From the NCBI RefSeq assembly GCF_040783535.2, contig NZ_JBFONW020000002.1:496001-560000 (forward strand): a stretch of DNA of 64,000 bases, given 5' to 3'. Shown here in pieces: positions 52,446-61,786 of the stretch. A program made the position numbers and the translations under genes. Numbering within the stretch: position 1 is the stretch's first letter; every line of letters begins with the position of its first letter. The notes under the pieces are model-generated. The model was not told the origin of the DNA and did no database searches. It was given only the letters and a program-made list of their open reading frames with translations. The stretch comes from Aestuariibius insulae. Its GTDB lineage: Bacteria > Pseudomonadota > Alphaproteobacteria > Rhodobacterales > Rhodobacteraceae.

Positions 52446-52662
52446 AGAGCAAGGAACAGTCAAGCAATTGATATTTGGTCCAACACACTCTTTTCATTCA
52501 AGACTTTTTCGCCGGTTCTCCAAGGGATCGCAGTTCAAACAGGTTCAATGAACCAGTGCGCACTTCGTAGCTGAAAGGCCTAGAAGCCGCCTGAGTAGCT
52601 ACGTAGAACGACTTGACTCGCAACGAGAACAAAAGGTAAACACTCCAGCACAGGGGTAGGTT

Positions 52663-52869
52663 ATGTATGAGTTAGACGGCGACTTTGAGCTAAGAATTTT
52701 AATGAGGCTCAAAGACGCAAACGAGAGATGGCTTAGTTACACGACAGACGATGAGCATGAGATGGAGATCCTAATCGACCTTGCCGACGAAGGATTTGCC
52801 GAGCGAGGTCGTCTAGGCTGGTGGTTAACGTTCGATGGAAGGCAGCTTCTGGACACCCGGCTTATGTGA
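52663..52869 (+). CDS. small acidic hypothetical protein, 68 aa
   Basis: MYELDGDFELRILMRLKDAN to RQLLDTRLM; acidic, with a central EMEILIDLADEGFAERG that resembles a small winged-helix recognition segment ending in a WWLTFDGRQLL beta hairpin. AGGGGTAGG precedes the ATG. It is the first gene inside the island. The 217 bp before it and 236 bp after it show no other supported gene. Confidence 0.5.
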   Translation: MYELDGDFELRILMRLKDANERWLSYTTDDEHEMEILIDLADEGFAERGRLGWWLTFDGRQLLDTRLM

Positions 52870-53105
52870 GGTTCTTTAGTTCTCACCTTTGTTGCATGAG
52901 TTCACTCAATAACGTTGAGCTTTGCAGGCTCCTGATCAGGCACCGGCGGAAAGCCGACTTTCGCTGCAGTATGTGCGAATGCCCGGTTTGGGGTCGTCCT
53001 CTGTTTGAAGAGCTGTCGACATGCTCAAGCTGAAACCGGACGTGGGTTCTACGGCCGGTCAAACTGATTGGGTTCCCATGAAGGTTTTCGCCGAAGTGCC
53101 CTTCC

Positions 53106-56100
53106 CTAGCCTTTCGGGCGAAGATGAGGCTGATAAGGTTCGCCGACCACTTTGCATGTACCGACCGTTAGCTCAAACCTGTAGCGCACGTGCTGATCGT
53201 CCCAATCGTCCGGCTGCACGCACTGCGCGACGACATAACCAGCGGGATCAATCCAACTGAGACTTCCGTCGTTTTCCAATGGCAAGACGTTCAGCGTGTT
53301 GGCGCGATAATCGCGGGCAGGTCGTTCAAGCAGGACGTCGAGTTCGATCTTGGCGGTTGCCGCTCGCCGGGGTGCCGGTTGTCGGCGCGTTTCAAGCCAA
53401 TCGCGAATACGCCGCGGATCGAGCTTGTCGTTCGGATCGGTATCCTCGTCTAGCTGGGCATAATAGTCGTGCGCGTCAGCCTCGGCCTGCACACGGTCTT
53501 TCGCGTTGCCGCGGGCGAGCAGGAATGCCGCGACGGGATCAAGAGTCCCCCAATTGACGAGTTCTTTGAGCCAGAAACCAATCCAAGGCAAACCGCTGCG
53601 TGGCCAATCATCCATCGTTAGTGCATCGACCGGCCCGTCGGCGTCGCCGCGATCCATAAGAACGCCGACCAGACTGCCCAGTCCCCAATTGCCGCGATAA
53701 ATGAAGCTTTCCGCGACGAACGCGAACCACGGCGCTAGCTCCTTCGGCTTGGGTTGACGAGGCAGGCTAGATTTGAACAGCCACCAACGCAGCAGCTTCT
53801 CCCAGTCGGTGAACGGTTTTTTCATGCTGCCAAGCTTGGTTGAAATCCTGAACGCTGGGACTTCGCTCAACAGCGCGACCACCGAGCGAATGAACTGAAA
53901 CTGTTCTTCGGCCGTCCGATCCGCATAATCGCTGCCAGCCTGCAGCAAAGCACGGATCTCCTCGATGCGGTCGAGCAAGATCGAGCCCGACCGCGGTGGG
54001 AGACTGGTCTTGTAGAGCTGGCGGCGGCGGACGGGGTCCGGGTAGAGGCTGGTGATCGCGCGCCCGCGTCCGAGCCAAGTGTGCGCAAGGCGATCTTCTT
54101 CATCGGCCGCAACATGTGCGTATGTCCGACGCCACAGGGCGGTCAATTCGGTCTCAAGATCGGCGGCGGTTAATCCGGAAACCCGTAGCTGCTCGATTTC
54201 CTGGACGGCAGCGACAAGCAGGCTATCAAGTGTGTCAAGCAGGGTCTCACTAGCCTCATCGGCGCCGTCATTGTCCACCACTGCGGTTGTTTCGAGCCAT
54301 TCAGCAAACTCGTCGTCATCGTCGCTGCCGCTCAAATCCTCCCAGGCGTCACGCAATTTGGTGAGTAGGATGACAAGTGCACTATTAGCAGTGCCTTCCT
54401 CGACCGACAGGTCGCCGCCGGATGCCAGCTCAGTGGCTTCTTTCAGCTCATCAACCAGCTGCTCATAGCCCACCCACGTGCGGTTCCACGCCGGTTCGCG
54501 CGTCCTACCCCGCCAGTGATACTCGCGCTCGGGCAGTACGACGAGGGCACTGCCTTCCGTCGCGACGCCTGGGCGTCCGGCCCGACCGATCAGGTTGGAG
54601 AATTCGTTCACTGTGAACACGCTGTTTGAGCGGTGGACACTTGGGATCAACAGGGTGTTTACCGGAATATTGACGCCTTCCGACAGAGTCGATGTAGCGA
54701 TGACGACGCGGACATTGCCCCGGTCGATGGCCACTTTCAGGCGCCGCGCCAACAGTCCCGGCATTCGGCCATGATGGACCGCAATGCCGTGTACGAGCAG
54801 GCGATATTCAAAGGACTTTTTGGTGAAATAGTCTTTGGCGGCCGCGAGGCAGCTCTGCCATTGCAGATCGTCGGCAGCGACCGACCAGTAGTTGGGAAGC
54901 TCCTCGCCATCTTCGAACCACGTTTCAATCAGGTCGGCGCAGCTTTCGGCGAATGCACTGACGAACTGAGTCAGTGAGATCATCACGGTTGGCTTGGTGC
55001 CGTCGGGACGCTCAGCCGCGAGATGGAGTGCCGCCCACAAGGTAGGACCACGCAAGGATTTCTCGACGCCCAAGTCTTTGTTCACACCGCCAGGCACACG
55101 AGGGAATGGTCGTGGGATATAGGGTCGGTCGTCGGTTCGCTCATCCTCAAATTCGAGGGTTCGCCCGTCCATTAGATCATAGCGGATGTCGAACTGACCC
55201 GAGGAGGTGACTTCAAGGCGGCCAAGCATCTGACGCGTGCTGCGATAGGTCGAACTGATCGGTCCGCCATCGGTGTCGGTCGACAACCAAGAGGCAATGG
55301 CCGGCGCTGCCTTGGCCGCTACGGCCGAAAGCGCAATGATGCGAAAGCCCTTGTCGTCCTGTGCTCTTAAAAGGCGGGCGCTCAACTGTTCCAGCCGCAG
55401 GGCTCGCGAGGTGCCATCGGCTACGGCGTCGGCGCGGCTCGGGTCCTGCTCGACCATATGAGCCTCGTCGATCACGATGAGACGCACGCGGTCCAAGAAC
55501 AAGGTGCCAAGGTAGCGTAGCAACGCATCGGCCTTCTCAAACGTACAAATTACGACCGTCGGTTGGTCTATTTGCACCCAAGCGTCAGTCGGGCCCCAGT
55601 CAGTGCCCCCATAAAGGCCTGTCACGACGACTGGTTCGGCTGCAATGCCTCGCAAATCCTCAGCAAAGCGTGTCTCGACTTCGGCGGCCAATGCGCGTGA
55701 GGGTACTAGGTAGAGGATGAGGTTCTCGGGCGCGAGAGGATTGGCCCGTGGTGCGAACAGGCCCTGCACAGCCCCAAGCGTTGCGATTGTTGTCTTTCCC
55801 GAGCCGGTTGGTGTGCAGAGCACGAAGCTGTCGTTTGCGGCGAGCCGATCGATACCTTCGCGCTGCGCAGGCCACACCAGCGCCCTGCGATTGGCAAAGG
55901 CGGCGCGAGCAAATTGCGTCAACGCCGCCCGGGTACTGGAATTCATGTCGTCGGCCAGCCGTTCGATATGCGGCCAAAGGCTAGCACCAATGAAGTCATG
56001 CGCAGCCCCTGCGCACAGGCGTGCGAGGAGATAGGAATAGGGATCACGGCTGTGCAAATAGCTGTGGGCGAGCGCGTCGAGCTTGGTGACCGCGCGTTCG

Positions 56101-56738
56101 GCAAGGGCAGATTCACCCGTACGCAGGTAAGAGCAGATCGTACCAATGCACATGACGACATGACGCACGGTGGAGACTTCAAGGTCGACCAGGGTGGCGC
56201 TGGTTCCATCTATCTCCATAACTTCTGGGCGCAGCACCTCTTCCGGCCCAAACTCATGCTGCACTTTCCAGAAATCTTGGACCGCGGTCAGTGCCGCATC
56301 GAAGTCCCCGCGTAGAAATTCGCGCAGGATTGCGGAATATGGCTCGCCTGCCGGCATGGCCCGCAATTGCCCAAGCGCCATCGCAGGATACCCAGCCACC
56401 TGATAGGCGGCTGCCGATAGGAGATGGATCGGCGCTTCGGGAGGCTTGAGCGATGCATGCGAAATCCATTCGAGCACCTCGGCCGCACGCTTCACGGCCT
56501 GCGGCCATAAGCGGCTGTCACCGCCGGACCGTTCGAGCCAGCCGACTTCAAGCAGAAGACACGCCTCATCGAGCCGTGCAGTCAGCTCCGCAACGCTGAA
56601 TGAGGGAAGGCCATCGGCACCCATGTCACGCCGGGTACGCTGGCTGTAGAGCTTCGCCTGAAGCGGCGAGAGGGCCGATCCGGCGAGCGTTTCCCGGATT
56701 GACTGGGCAATTTCTGTGACAGCCTCACTTGGCATCAT
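53106..56738 (-). CDS. Ski2-like DEAD/DEAH helicase, Hachiman HamB-like
   Basis: 1210 residues. A helical N-terminal region (about 1-285) is followed by an SF2 core: Walker A TPTGSGKT (309-316), DEAH (424-427), SAVAAK (motif III, about 471-476), HHGRMPGLLARRLKVAI (655-671), IATSTLSEGVNIPV (680-693) and NLIGRAGRPG (715-724, motif VI). This is the Ski2-type pattern. A C-terminal region of about 450 residues is unassigned. Its ATG overlaps the nuclease gene by 4 nt. In Hachiman the helicase senses aberrant DNA and licenses the nuclease. This protein looks longer than the HamB proteins I know of, so it may be a distinct branch. Confidence 0.7.
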   Translation of the reverse strand: MMPSEAVTEIAQSIRETLAGSALSPLQAKLYSQRTRRDMGADGLPSFSVAELTARLDEACLLLEVGWLERSGGDSRLWPQAVKRAAEVLEWISHASLKPPEAPIHLLSAAAYQVAGYPAMALGQLRAMPAGEPYSAILREFLRGDFDAALTAVQDFWKVQHEFGPEEVLRPEVMEIDGTSATLVDLEVSTVRHVVMCIGTICSYLRTGESALAERAVTKLDALAHSYLHSRDPYSYLLARLCAGAAHDFIGASLWPHIERLADDMNSSTRAALTQFARAAFANRRALVWPAQREGIDRLAANDSFVLCTPTGSGKTTIATLGAVQGLFAPRANPLAPENLILYLVPSRALAAEVETRFAEDLRGIAAEPVVVTGLYGGTDWGPTDAWVQIDQPTVVICTFEKADALLRYLGTLFLDRVRLIVIDEAHMVEQDPSRADAVADGTSRALRLEQLSARLLRAQDDKGFRIIALSAVAAKAAPAIASWLSTDTDGGPISSTYRSTRQMLGRLEVTSSGQFDIRYDLMDGRTLEFEDERTDDRPYIPRPFPRVPGGVNKDLGVEKSLRGPTLWAALHLAAERPDGTKPTVMISLTQFVSAFAESCADLIETWFEDGEELPNYWSVAADDLQWQSCLAAAKDYFTKKSFEYRLLVHGIAVHHGRMPGLLARRLKVAIDRGNVRVVIATSTLSEGVNIPVNTLLIPSVHRSNSVFTVNEFSNLIGRAGRPGVATEGSALVVLPEREYHWRGRTREPAWNRTWVGYEQLVDELKEATELASGGDLSVEEGTANSALVILLTKLRDAWEDLSGSDDDDEFAEWLETTAVVDNDGADEASETLLDTLDSLLVAAVQEIEQLRVSGLTAADLETELTALWRRTYAHVAADEEDRLAHTWLGRGRAITSLYPDPVRRRQLYKTSLPPRSGSILLDRIEEIRALLQAGSDYADRTAEEQFQFIRSVVALLSEVPAFRISTKLGSMKKPFTDWEKLLRWWLFKSSLPRQPKPKELAPWFAFVAESFIYRGNWGLGSLVGVLMDRGDADGPVDALTMDDWPRSGLPWIGFWLKELVNWGTLDPVAAFLLARGNAKDRVQAEADAHDYYAQLDEDTDPNDKLDPRRIRDWLETRRQPAPRRAATAKIELDVLLERPARDYRANTLNVLPLENDGSLSWIDPAGYVVAQCVQPDDWDDQHVRYRFELTVGTCKVVGEPYQPHLRPKG

Positions 56739-57649
56739 TCCCCCCTGTAAAGCATGTCGACAAGACCATTGAGGTCCTCGAGCTGGAATTCCATCGCGTC
56801 GAATCTGCGGGTTGCCGTGTAGGCCGTATGTGGTGCGTCAACAGGTAGCCAGCCAATGCGCGTGGCCGGCTTTTTTGGTGAATGGCCGACAGTATAGGCA
56901 AGCCCGTCGCTCCTCTTCGCTGTTTCGTACCCCTTGTGATAGAATTCAAGCAGACGTTCGACCCAGGCTTGGGCCTCCTCGGTCTCGTATTCGGAAAGGA
57001 GAGTAATCAACTCGCGGACGCCGCTCGGACGCCGCTGGCCTGCGGAGAGCTTTGCGTGCGCGTCAGTCATGACGTCGGTGTTGCTCCTGACCAGACACTT
57101 CGCCTCGAGCGACAAAATGTGTGTGATCTTGCCATCATCGTTGAGACGAAAGGCTAGTGCGTCGTCACCGGTCCTGCCCGGTCTGCGCTCCGCCACCGCG
57201 TCGGGATCATGGGCGTCGCCCACTAGCAGACGCTCATTAATCAGATCGAGATGCTGGAACTCGGTATCGTGGAAGCGAAACAGGAATGCCGGAATTTGCC
57301 AGTCAGTCCTGTTGAAGGCGCCAAAGTGTTCGACAGCGAGGCCTGCCAAAGTTTCCCCCAGATAGCCCTGCAGCGTGATGCGGTTGAGCATGGCCGGATA
57401 GTGCGCGGCTGGATCGTCAGGCGGATCAGCAAAGGGCGAGAGACTATCCTCGAAACCCTTGCGGATTCGGACACGGGCGTCGTCCAGTGCCTCTTGGCAA
57501 TATTCAATCAATTCATCACGCACGGGAGCGAGGTTTGCGCTCACTTCCCGCCATACACGCAATTCGTAGCGCTTATGCATTCTAGATAGATGCTGATTTA
57601 CAAGCCAGGCATTGAGCGGCCGAAGGGTAACCCGCCGAAATCGGATCAT
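56735..57649 (-). CDS. PD-(D/E)XK nuclease, Hachiman HamA-like (DUF1837-like)
   Basis: 304 residues. YLGETLAGLAVEHF (about 96-109) gives a conserved Glu helix, TGDDALAF (160-167) the metal-binding Asp, and SLEAKCL (180-186) the E-x-K motif, in the order expected for a PD-(D/E)XK active site. This layout resembles DUF1837/HamA, where GxD and GEAK motifs occur. It is first in a two-gene unit, overlapping the helicase by 4 nt, as in hamA-hamB. GAGG precedes the ATG. Predicted effector: DNA cleavage after the helicase senses phage or damage. Family assignment is from pattern reading only. Confidence 0.65.
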   Translation of the reverse strand: MIRFRRVTLRPLNAWLVNQHLSRMHKRYELRVWREVSANLAPVRDELIEYCQEALDDARVRIRKGFEDSLSPFADPPDDPAAHYPAMLNRITLQGYLGETLAGLAVEHFGAFNRTDWQIPAFLFRFHDTEFQHLDLINERLLVGDAHDPDAVAERRPGRTGDDALAFRLNDDGKITHILSLEAKCLVRSNTDVMTDAHAKLSAGQRRPSGVRELITLLSEYETEEAQAWVERLLEFYHKGYETAKRSDGLAYTVGHSPKKPATRIGWLPVDAPHTAYTATRRFDAMEFQLEDLNGLVDMLYRGE

Positions 57650-58178
57650 CTAACCCTCACCATATCCCAAATAACAAATCGGAAAAAACAATCGCGAGCC
57701 CTTTCTTAATGCACACACCAACTATTTCATTCTAAAAAAAACCATGAGTTGCAACTGCAAGCATCTTTCCCCCCCTCAAGCTGCGACTCAAGCAGTCTTT
57801 GTGGCTGATCTGGTGCAGTTGCGCCTCTACGTGTCCAAGTCGAGGATAAAGACAAAGACAACGACAGCCTTAGGCATTGGCAGCGGAGCAACCAAACGAC
57901 AAAAGCAGTGTCGCGAAGCTGACATTTGGTTGGAGGCACTCGAGCATCTTCTTTTGGATGGGGAGCGGCCTGTCGCTGCACATACGACAGAAGTCGGCTC
58001 TGGGCCGTCCTCGAGGAATATGAACCGCTGTCCTAACGGGGATGCTGCGGTGGCCCCAATGACCGGCATGAGCCCAGAGCACCTCATGCGGCAAGACGCA
58101 TAAATGGCGGCTTCTCAGACTAGTAGAGACGAGAGACACTACGTAACAAGCGTTGCGAAAATTTCGTCGAAGCAATCA
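57650..58178. other. 529-bp gap without a supported gene
   Basis: All frames contain only short ORFs that overlap one another on both strands (up to 119 codons) and have no recognisable family, no good ribosome-binding site and unbiased codon use. The first 70 bp are AT-rich and probably contain the promoter of the nuclease-helicase unit; the rest may be decayed mobile DNA. Confidence 0.5.
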
Positions 58179-58379
58179 TCACATAACATCGGGGTATGCT
58201 TCAAATGCGTCTTTCCAAGCGTCCAGTTCACCGTCGGCGTTAATCAACCCGATGATCTCCCGACGCACTTCTGCGTTATCCTTTGCCGCCACAGTCATGA
58301 GAAGGGCGGTCGCCTTGATCAAGGTTTGCCTGTCAAGCGAAGCCGCTGTTCTGAGATCTATAGTTTCATTGCTCGTCAT
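58179..58379 (-). CDS. small hypothetical protein, 66 aa
   Basis: MTSNETIDLRTAASLDRQTL ending AWKDAFEAYPDVM. Helical, acidic C-terminus, no cysteine. Its codon use looks coding and it is the only open frame there, but the ribosome-binding site is weak. No family recognised. Confidence 0.4.
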   Translation of the reverse strand: MTSNETIDLRTAASLDRQTLIKATALLMTVAAKDNAEVRREIIGLINADGELDAWKDAFEAYPDVM

Positions 58380-58548
58380 CTATTTGCTGCCTCTTATCAA
58401 CACATATCCTTCACACGGCTTGAAGGCTAGCGACAAGCTCAACTCAGCCGGTACCAAACACTTGTAGCGTCGGATCGATTACGCGATATCAGAACAAAAT
58501 ACGAACAAATGTCAGAAACAGGCTTCTAAAGGACGCTGGGACAGATTA

Positions 58549-58561
58549 TGACATGTTGTCA
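58549..58561. promoter_or_regulatory. candidate autoregulatory operator of the C5 methyltransferase
   Basis: TGACA-TGT-TGTCA, a perfect inverted repeat 28 bp before the methyltransferase ATG. Methyltransferases of the SsoII/EcoRII group use an N-terminal helix-turn-helix to bind a similar short inverted repeat and repress their own gene. Confidence 0.5.
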
Positions 58562-58589
58562 ATAACAGACACGGAGCAGAGGCAGGCAG

Positions 58590-59909
58590 ATGAACGCACA
58601 TCCACGGACAGAATTCGCAGAGCTTATGGAGCGCGCCGGTCTCGACATCGACACGGCGGCGGAACTTCTGGGCGTGAGTGACCGGACGATCCGGCGCAAT
58701 ATGAAGGGCGAAGGCAAGCGGATCGACCAGCTCCGGCTGGAGAAGCTGCGCCAGACGGCCGATGCGCGCTGCACCGGCGAACGGCCCACTGGGTTCCGGT
58801 TCATCGACCTTTTCGCCGGGATCGGGGGCCTGCGCCTTCCGTTCGAGGCCATCGGCGGGCGCTGCGTGTTCACGGCCGAGTGGGACCGGTTCAGCCGGGA
58901 GACCTACAGCGCCAACTTCCCCGAGCCTGCCGACAGCGAACATGTCTTCGCGGAAGATGTGCGGCCCTACGCGGATGCGCCGGAGACAATCCCGGACCAT
59001 GACATTCTTCTGGCCGGGTTTCCGTGCCAGCCGTTCTCGATTGCGGGCGTCAGCAAGAAGAACGCCCTTGGCCGTCCGCATGGTTTCTTTTGCGACACGC
59101 AGGGCACGCTGTTCTACGATCTGGCCAAAATCATCGACCATCACCGGCCCCCGGCCTTTCTGCTGGAGAACGTGAAGAATCTTGAGCGCCACGATGGCGG
59201 CAAGACCTTCGCTACCATCATCCATGTTCTGGAGAAGGAGCTGGGCTACCGGGTATTCCACAAGGTTATCAGCTCGACACCCTGGGTGCCGCAGAAGCGC
59301 GAGCGCATCTTCATTGTCGGCTTCAAGGACCACAGCATCGAGTTCGACTTCGACCAGCTTGCCGTACCGGAAGGCGACAGCCCTACCCTCGGCTCGATCC
59401 TCGATAAGACAGTCGATCCGAAATACACGCTGACCGAACACATGTGGACGTACCTTCAGGGCTACAAGGAGAAACACCGCAGCGCCGGAAACGGGTTCGG
59501 TTTCTCGTTGTTCGGCCCCAACGATGTGGCCCGCACCCTGTCGGCTCGCTACTACAAGGACGGCTCCGAGATACTGATCGAGCAGGAGGGCAACCGCCCG
59601 CGCCGCCTTACGCCGCGTGAGTGCGCCCGCCTGATGGGGTTCGAGAAGCCCAGGCAGACCGAGTGGAAAATTCCCGTCTCCGATACACAGGCCTACCGCC
59701 AGTTCGGCAATGCCGTTGTCGTGCCGGTGGTGAACGCCGTCGCGCAGCTCATGCAGACGCGGATCGCCGAAGCGATGGAGCTGGACGGCCGGGACGTGCC
59801 CGGAAACATCCAGGCACAGCTTCCACTGGACGAGAGGCGCGCCTACGCCGCCAGCGAAATGCCAGCCGAGCATCCGGAAATGCCGGAGGCCTCACTGGCG
59901 AACGCGTAA
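58590..59909 (+). CDS. C5-cytosine DNA methyltransferase, Dcm/M.EcoRII-like
   Basis: 439 residues. An N-terminal helix-turn-helix (about 9-55, LDIDTAAELLGVSDRTIRRN) precedes the methyltransferase: motif I FIDLFAGIGGLRL (71-83), motif IV GFPCQPFS (143-150) with catalytic Cys146, motif VI ENV (193-195), motif VIII PQKRERIFIVG, then the target-recognition region and motif X YRQFGNAVVVPVV. The companion Vsr and EcoRII-like nuclease suggest methylation of the inner cytosine of CCWGG. GAGGCAG precedes the ATG, and TAATG overlaps the vsr start. Confidence 0.9.
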   Translation: MNAHPRTEFAELMERAGLDIDTAAELLGVSDRTIRRNMKGEGKRIDQLRLEKLRQTADARCTGERPTGFRFIDLFAGIGGLRLPFEAIGGRCVFTAEWDRFSRETYSANFPEPADSEHVFAEDVRPYADAPETIPDHDILLAGFPCQPFSIAGVSKKNALGRPHGFFCDTQGTLFYDLAKIIDHHRPPAFLLENVKNLERHDGGKTFATIIHVLEKELGYRVFHKVISSTPWVPQKRERIFIVGFKDHSIEFDFDQLAVPEGDSPTLGSILDKTVDPKYTLTEHMWTYLQGYKEKHRSAGNGFGFSLFGPNDVARTLSARYYKDGSEILIEQEGNRPRRLTPRECARLMGFEKPRQTEWKIPVSDTQAYRQFGNAVVVPVVNAVAQLMQTRIAEAMELDGRDVPGNIQAQLPLDERRAYAASEMPAEHPEMPEASLANA

Positions 59910-60382
59910 TGCCAGCCGACACTGTTTCCGCCGCCGTCCGAAGCCGGATGATGGCCGCTGTCAAAGGGAAGAACACCAAGCCAGAGCTGGCGATCCGGTC
60001 TGCGCTTCACGGACGCGGATTCCGCTTCCGTCTGCATCGTAAGGACCTTCCCGGCAAGCCGGACCTCGTATTCACCAGCCGCAACGCGGTGATCTTCGTG
60101 CATGGGTGTTTCTGGCACGGCCATGACTGCCACCTGTTTCGCTGGCCGAAAAGCCGCGAGGACTTCTGGCGCGAGAAGATCGGTGCGAACATCGAGCGCG
60201 ACCGGCACCAGTGCGAGGCGCTGGCGGCCGCGGGCTGGCGCATCGGCACAGTCTGGGAATGCGCGCTGAAGGGAAAGACCCGCCTGCCCTTCGACAGCGT
60301 TGTCGATCAATGCGCCATATGGTTGAAATCAGATTTAAAAACAATGGAGTTAAAGGGCGATGAAGCGCGGGCAACTGTCTGA
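59909..60382 (+). CDS. vsr: very short patch repair (Vsr) endonuclease
   Basis: 157 residues. Vsr nicks 5' of the T in T:G mismatches that arise by deamination of 5-methylcytosine at Dcm sites. The family start RSRMMAAVKGKNTKPELAIRSAL, the Asp of LPGKPDLVFTSRNAVIFVHGCFWHGHDC and the following FWREKI are all present. Its start overlaps the methyltransferase stop by one nucleotide, and its end overlaps the restriction gene by 23 nt, so all three are one transcript. Confidence 0.93.
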   Translation: MPADTVSAAVRSRMMAAVKGKNTKPELAIRSALHGRGFRFRLHRKDLPGKPDLVFTSRNAVIFVHGCFWHGHDCHLFRWPKSREDFWREKIGANIERDRHQCEALAAAGWRIGTVWECALKGKTRLPFDSVVDQCAIWLKSDLKTMELKGDEARATV

Positions 60383-61577
60383 CTATTTTAAAGGCGTCGG
60401 AGTTAAACGCCTATCTGCTGTCGATGCAGAGCCAAAAAAATCAAATCAGCATGAAGTAAATACGACGAAGGCTATGAAGGATTTTCTCGGCACCGAACCC
60501 CATCATAAATCACCGGCCATTTATGTCTGGCTGGGTGGTGATCAGGACGGTATCAGTGAAGAGAGCTGGTTCACTCACTATGACACAAGGCTCAATAAAC
60601 CCCGTGCAGCCGAATGGCGTCTCTATTATCCCTCAAATCCCATAACAGAGGCTATGAAGGCCGGAGACACACTGTTCCTTGCAAAAGACCACGGCAATGT
60701 CCTGTGGTTCATTGTGGCCCCCGAAGGGTCCACAAGTGAGCAACAGCTTCTCTGGTTATTTGGGCTGCGCCCTGAAGGCGAAGAATTCATCTCGCGAGGT
60801 TTTTCCGACGAAGACCCGGAGCTGGACTTTGCTGCACGCTTCATTCTGGACGAGATCGGCGTCGAGTTTGAAGAACCCGAAGCCGACAAGCTGGACAGTA
60901 TCATTGAGAAGTTCGGCACAACATTTCCGAAGACGGCCGCGTTTTCCGATCTGGCCCGCCTCACCCTGCCCGAGGTGCGCGCCGAGGATGACCCGGACGC
61001 CGCGCTCATCGCGTGGCTGGACCATGAAGAAGCCCTGTTCCGGCGGCTGGAGCGCCGGGTCGTGTCCTCGCGGATCGAGGCGGGGTTCACGAATGCGGAC
61101 GGCACGGACGTGGACGGCTTCATCAGTTTTTCCCTGAGTGTCCAGAACCGGCGTAAATCCCGCATGGGGCATTCACTGGAGAACCACATGGCCGCTGTTC
61201 TCAGAGCGCACGACATCCGGCATGTCCGGGGCGCGATCACGGAACACAAACACAAGCCGGATTTCCTGTTCCCCGATCTGGAGACCTATCAGGCGGCTCC
61301 GGCCGATGGGGACGTCCGTCTGACGATGCTGGGAGCCAAATCGACCTGCAAGGACCGCTGGCGGCAGGTTCTGGCGGAAGCCGAGAAGATCAGCCGCAAG
61401 CACCTTCTGACACTGGAGCCGGGGATTTCGGAGCCGCAGACAGATCAGATGGAGGCGTCCAGCCTTCAGCTCGTGGTCCCCTCCCCTGTTCACGGCAGCT
61501 ACACCGAGGCGCAGCGCAGCTGGCTTTGGTCTGTCGGTGATTTTATCGGCGAGGTCCGGGCACGGGCAATGTCGTAG
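60360..61577 (+). CDS. type II restriction endonuclease, EcoRII-like
   Basis: 405 residues. An N-terminal effector-binding domain (about 50-180, PAIYVWLGGDQDGISEESWF) regulates a C-terminal PD-(D/E)XK-like domain: RKSRMGHSLENHM (265-277, active-site Glu), KPDFLFPD (299-306) and GAKSTCKDRWRQVL (325-338, catalytic Lys), as in EcoRII, which cuts before CCWGG and needs a second site for activation. The tandem methyltransferase-vsr-nuclease order fits a CCWGG system. It begins inside vsr. GC drops in the first 60 codons. Confidence 0.88.
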   Translation: MKRGQLSDYFKGVGVKRLSAVDAEPKKSNQHEVNTTKAMKDFLGTEPHHKSPAIYVWLGGDQDGISEESWFTHYDTRLNKPRAAEWRLYYPSNPITEAMKAGDTLFLAKDHGNVLWFIVAPEGSTSEQQLLWLFGLRPEGEEFISRGFSDEDPELDFAARFILDEIGVEFEEPEADKLDSIIEKFGTTFPKTAAFSDLARLTLPEVRAEDDPDAALIAWLDHEEALFRRLERRVVSSRIEAGFTNADGTDVDGFISFSLSVQNRRKSRMGHSLENHMAAVLRAHDIRHVRGAITEHKHKPDFLFPDLETYQAAPADGDVRLTMLGAKSTCKDRWRQVLAEAEKISRKHLLTLEPGISEPQTDQMEASSLQLVVPSPVHGSYTEAQRSWLWSVGDFIGEVRARAMS

Positions 61578-61786
61578 GCTTGCTAAATAGTGCAAACTAA
61601 ATTTCCGCGATGGCCTTTTAAGCTTGCACATCTTGCGCCTGAAGCAAGAGTCCGTTTCCCGCGCGCCTTGGGGGAGCCGTGTGTTTCAGGGTATGCAAGG
61701 ATCGTGTACGCTTTGGGCCGACTGCGGTCTTTCAGAGCTAGGGGATAGATGGCAGCAAAGCCCCGCAAGACAGCCGTTCAAGCGGG

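Noticed and set aside
52821..53033. 70-codon plus-strand ORF after the 68-residue gene
   Set aside because: Overlaps the preceding gene, with no ribosome-binding site and no coding signal.
57744..58103. 119-codon plus-strand ORF in the silent gap
   Set aside because: Equally long frames exist on the other strand; no ribosome-binding site or recognisable protein.
61583..61768. 61-codon minus-strand ORF between the restriction and resolvase-like genes
   Set aside because: Low-complexity basic sequence with no start signal; treated as non-coding.
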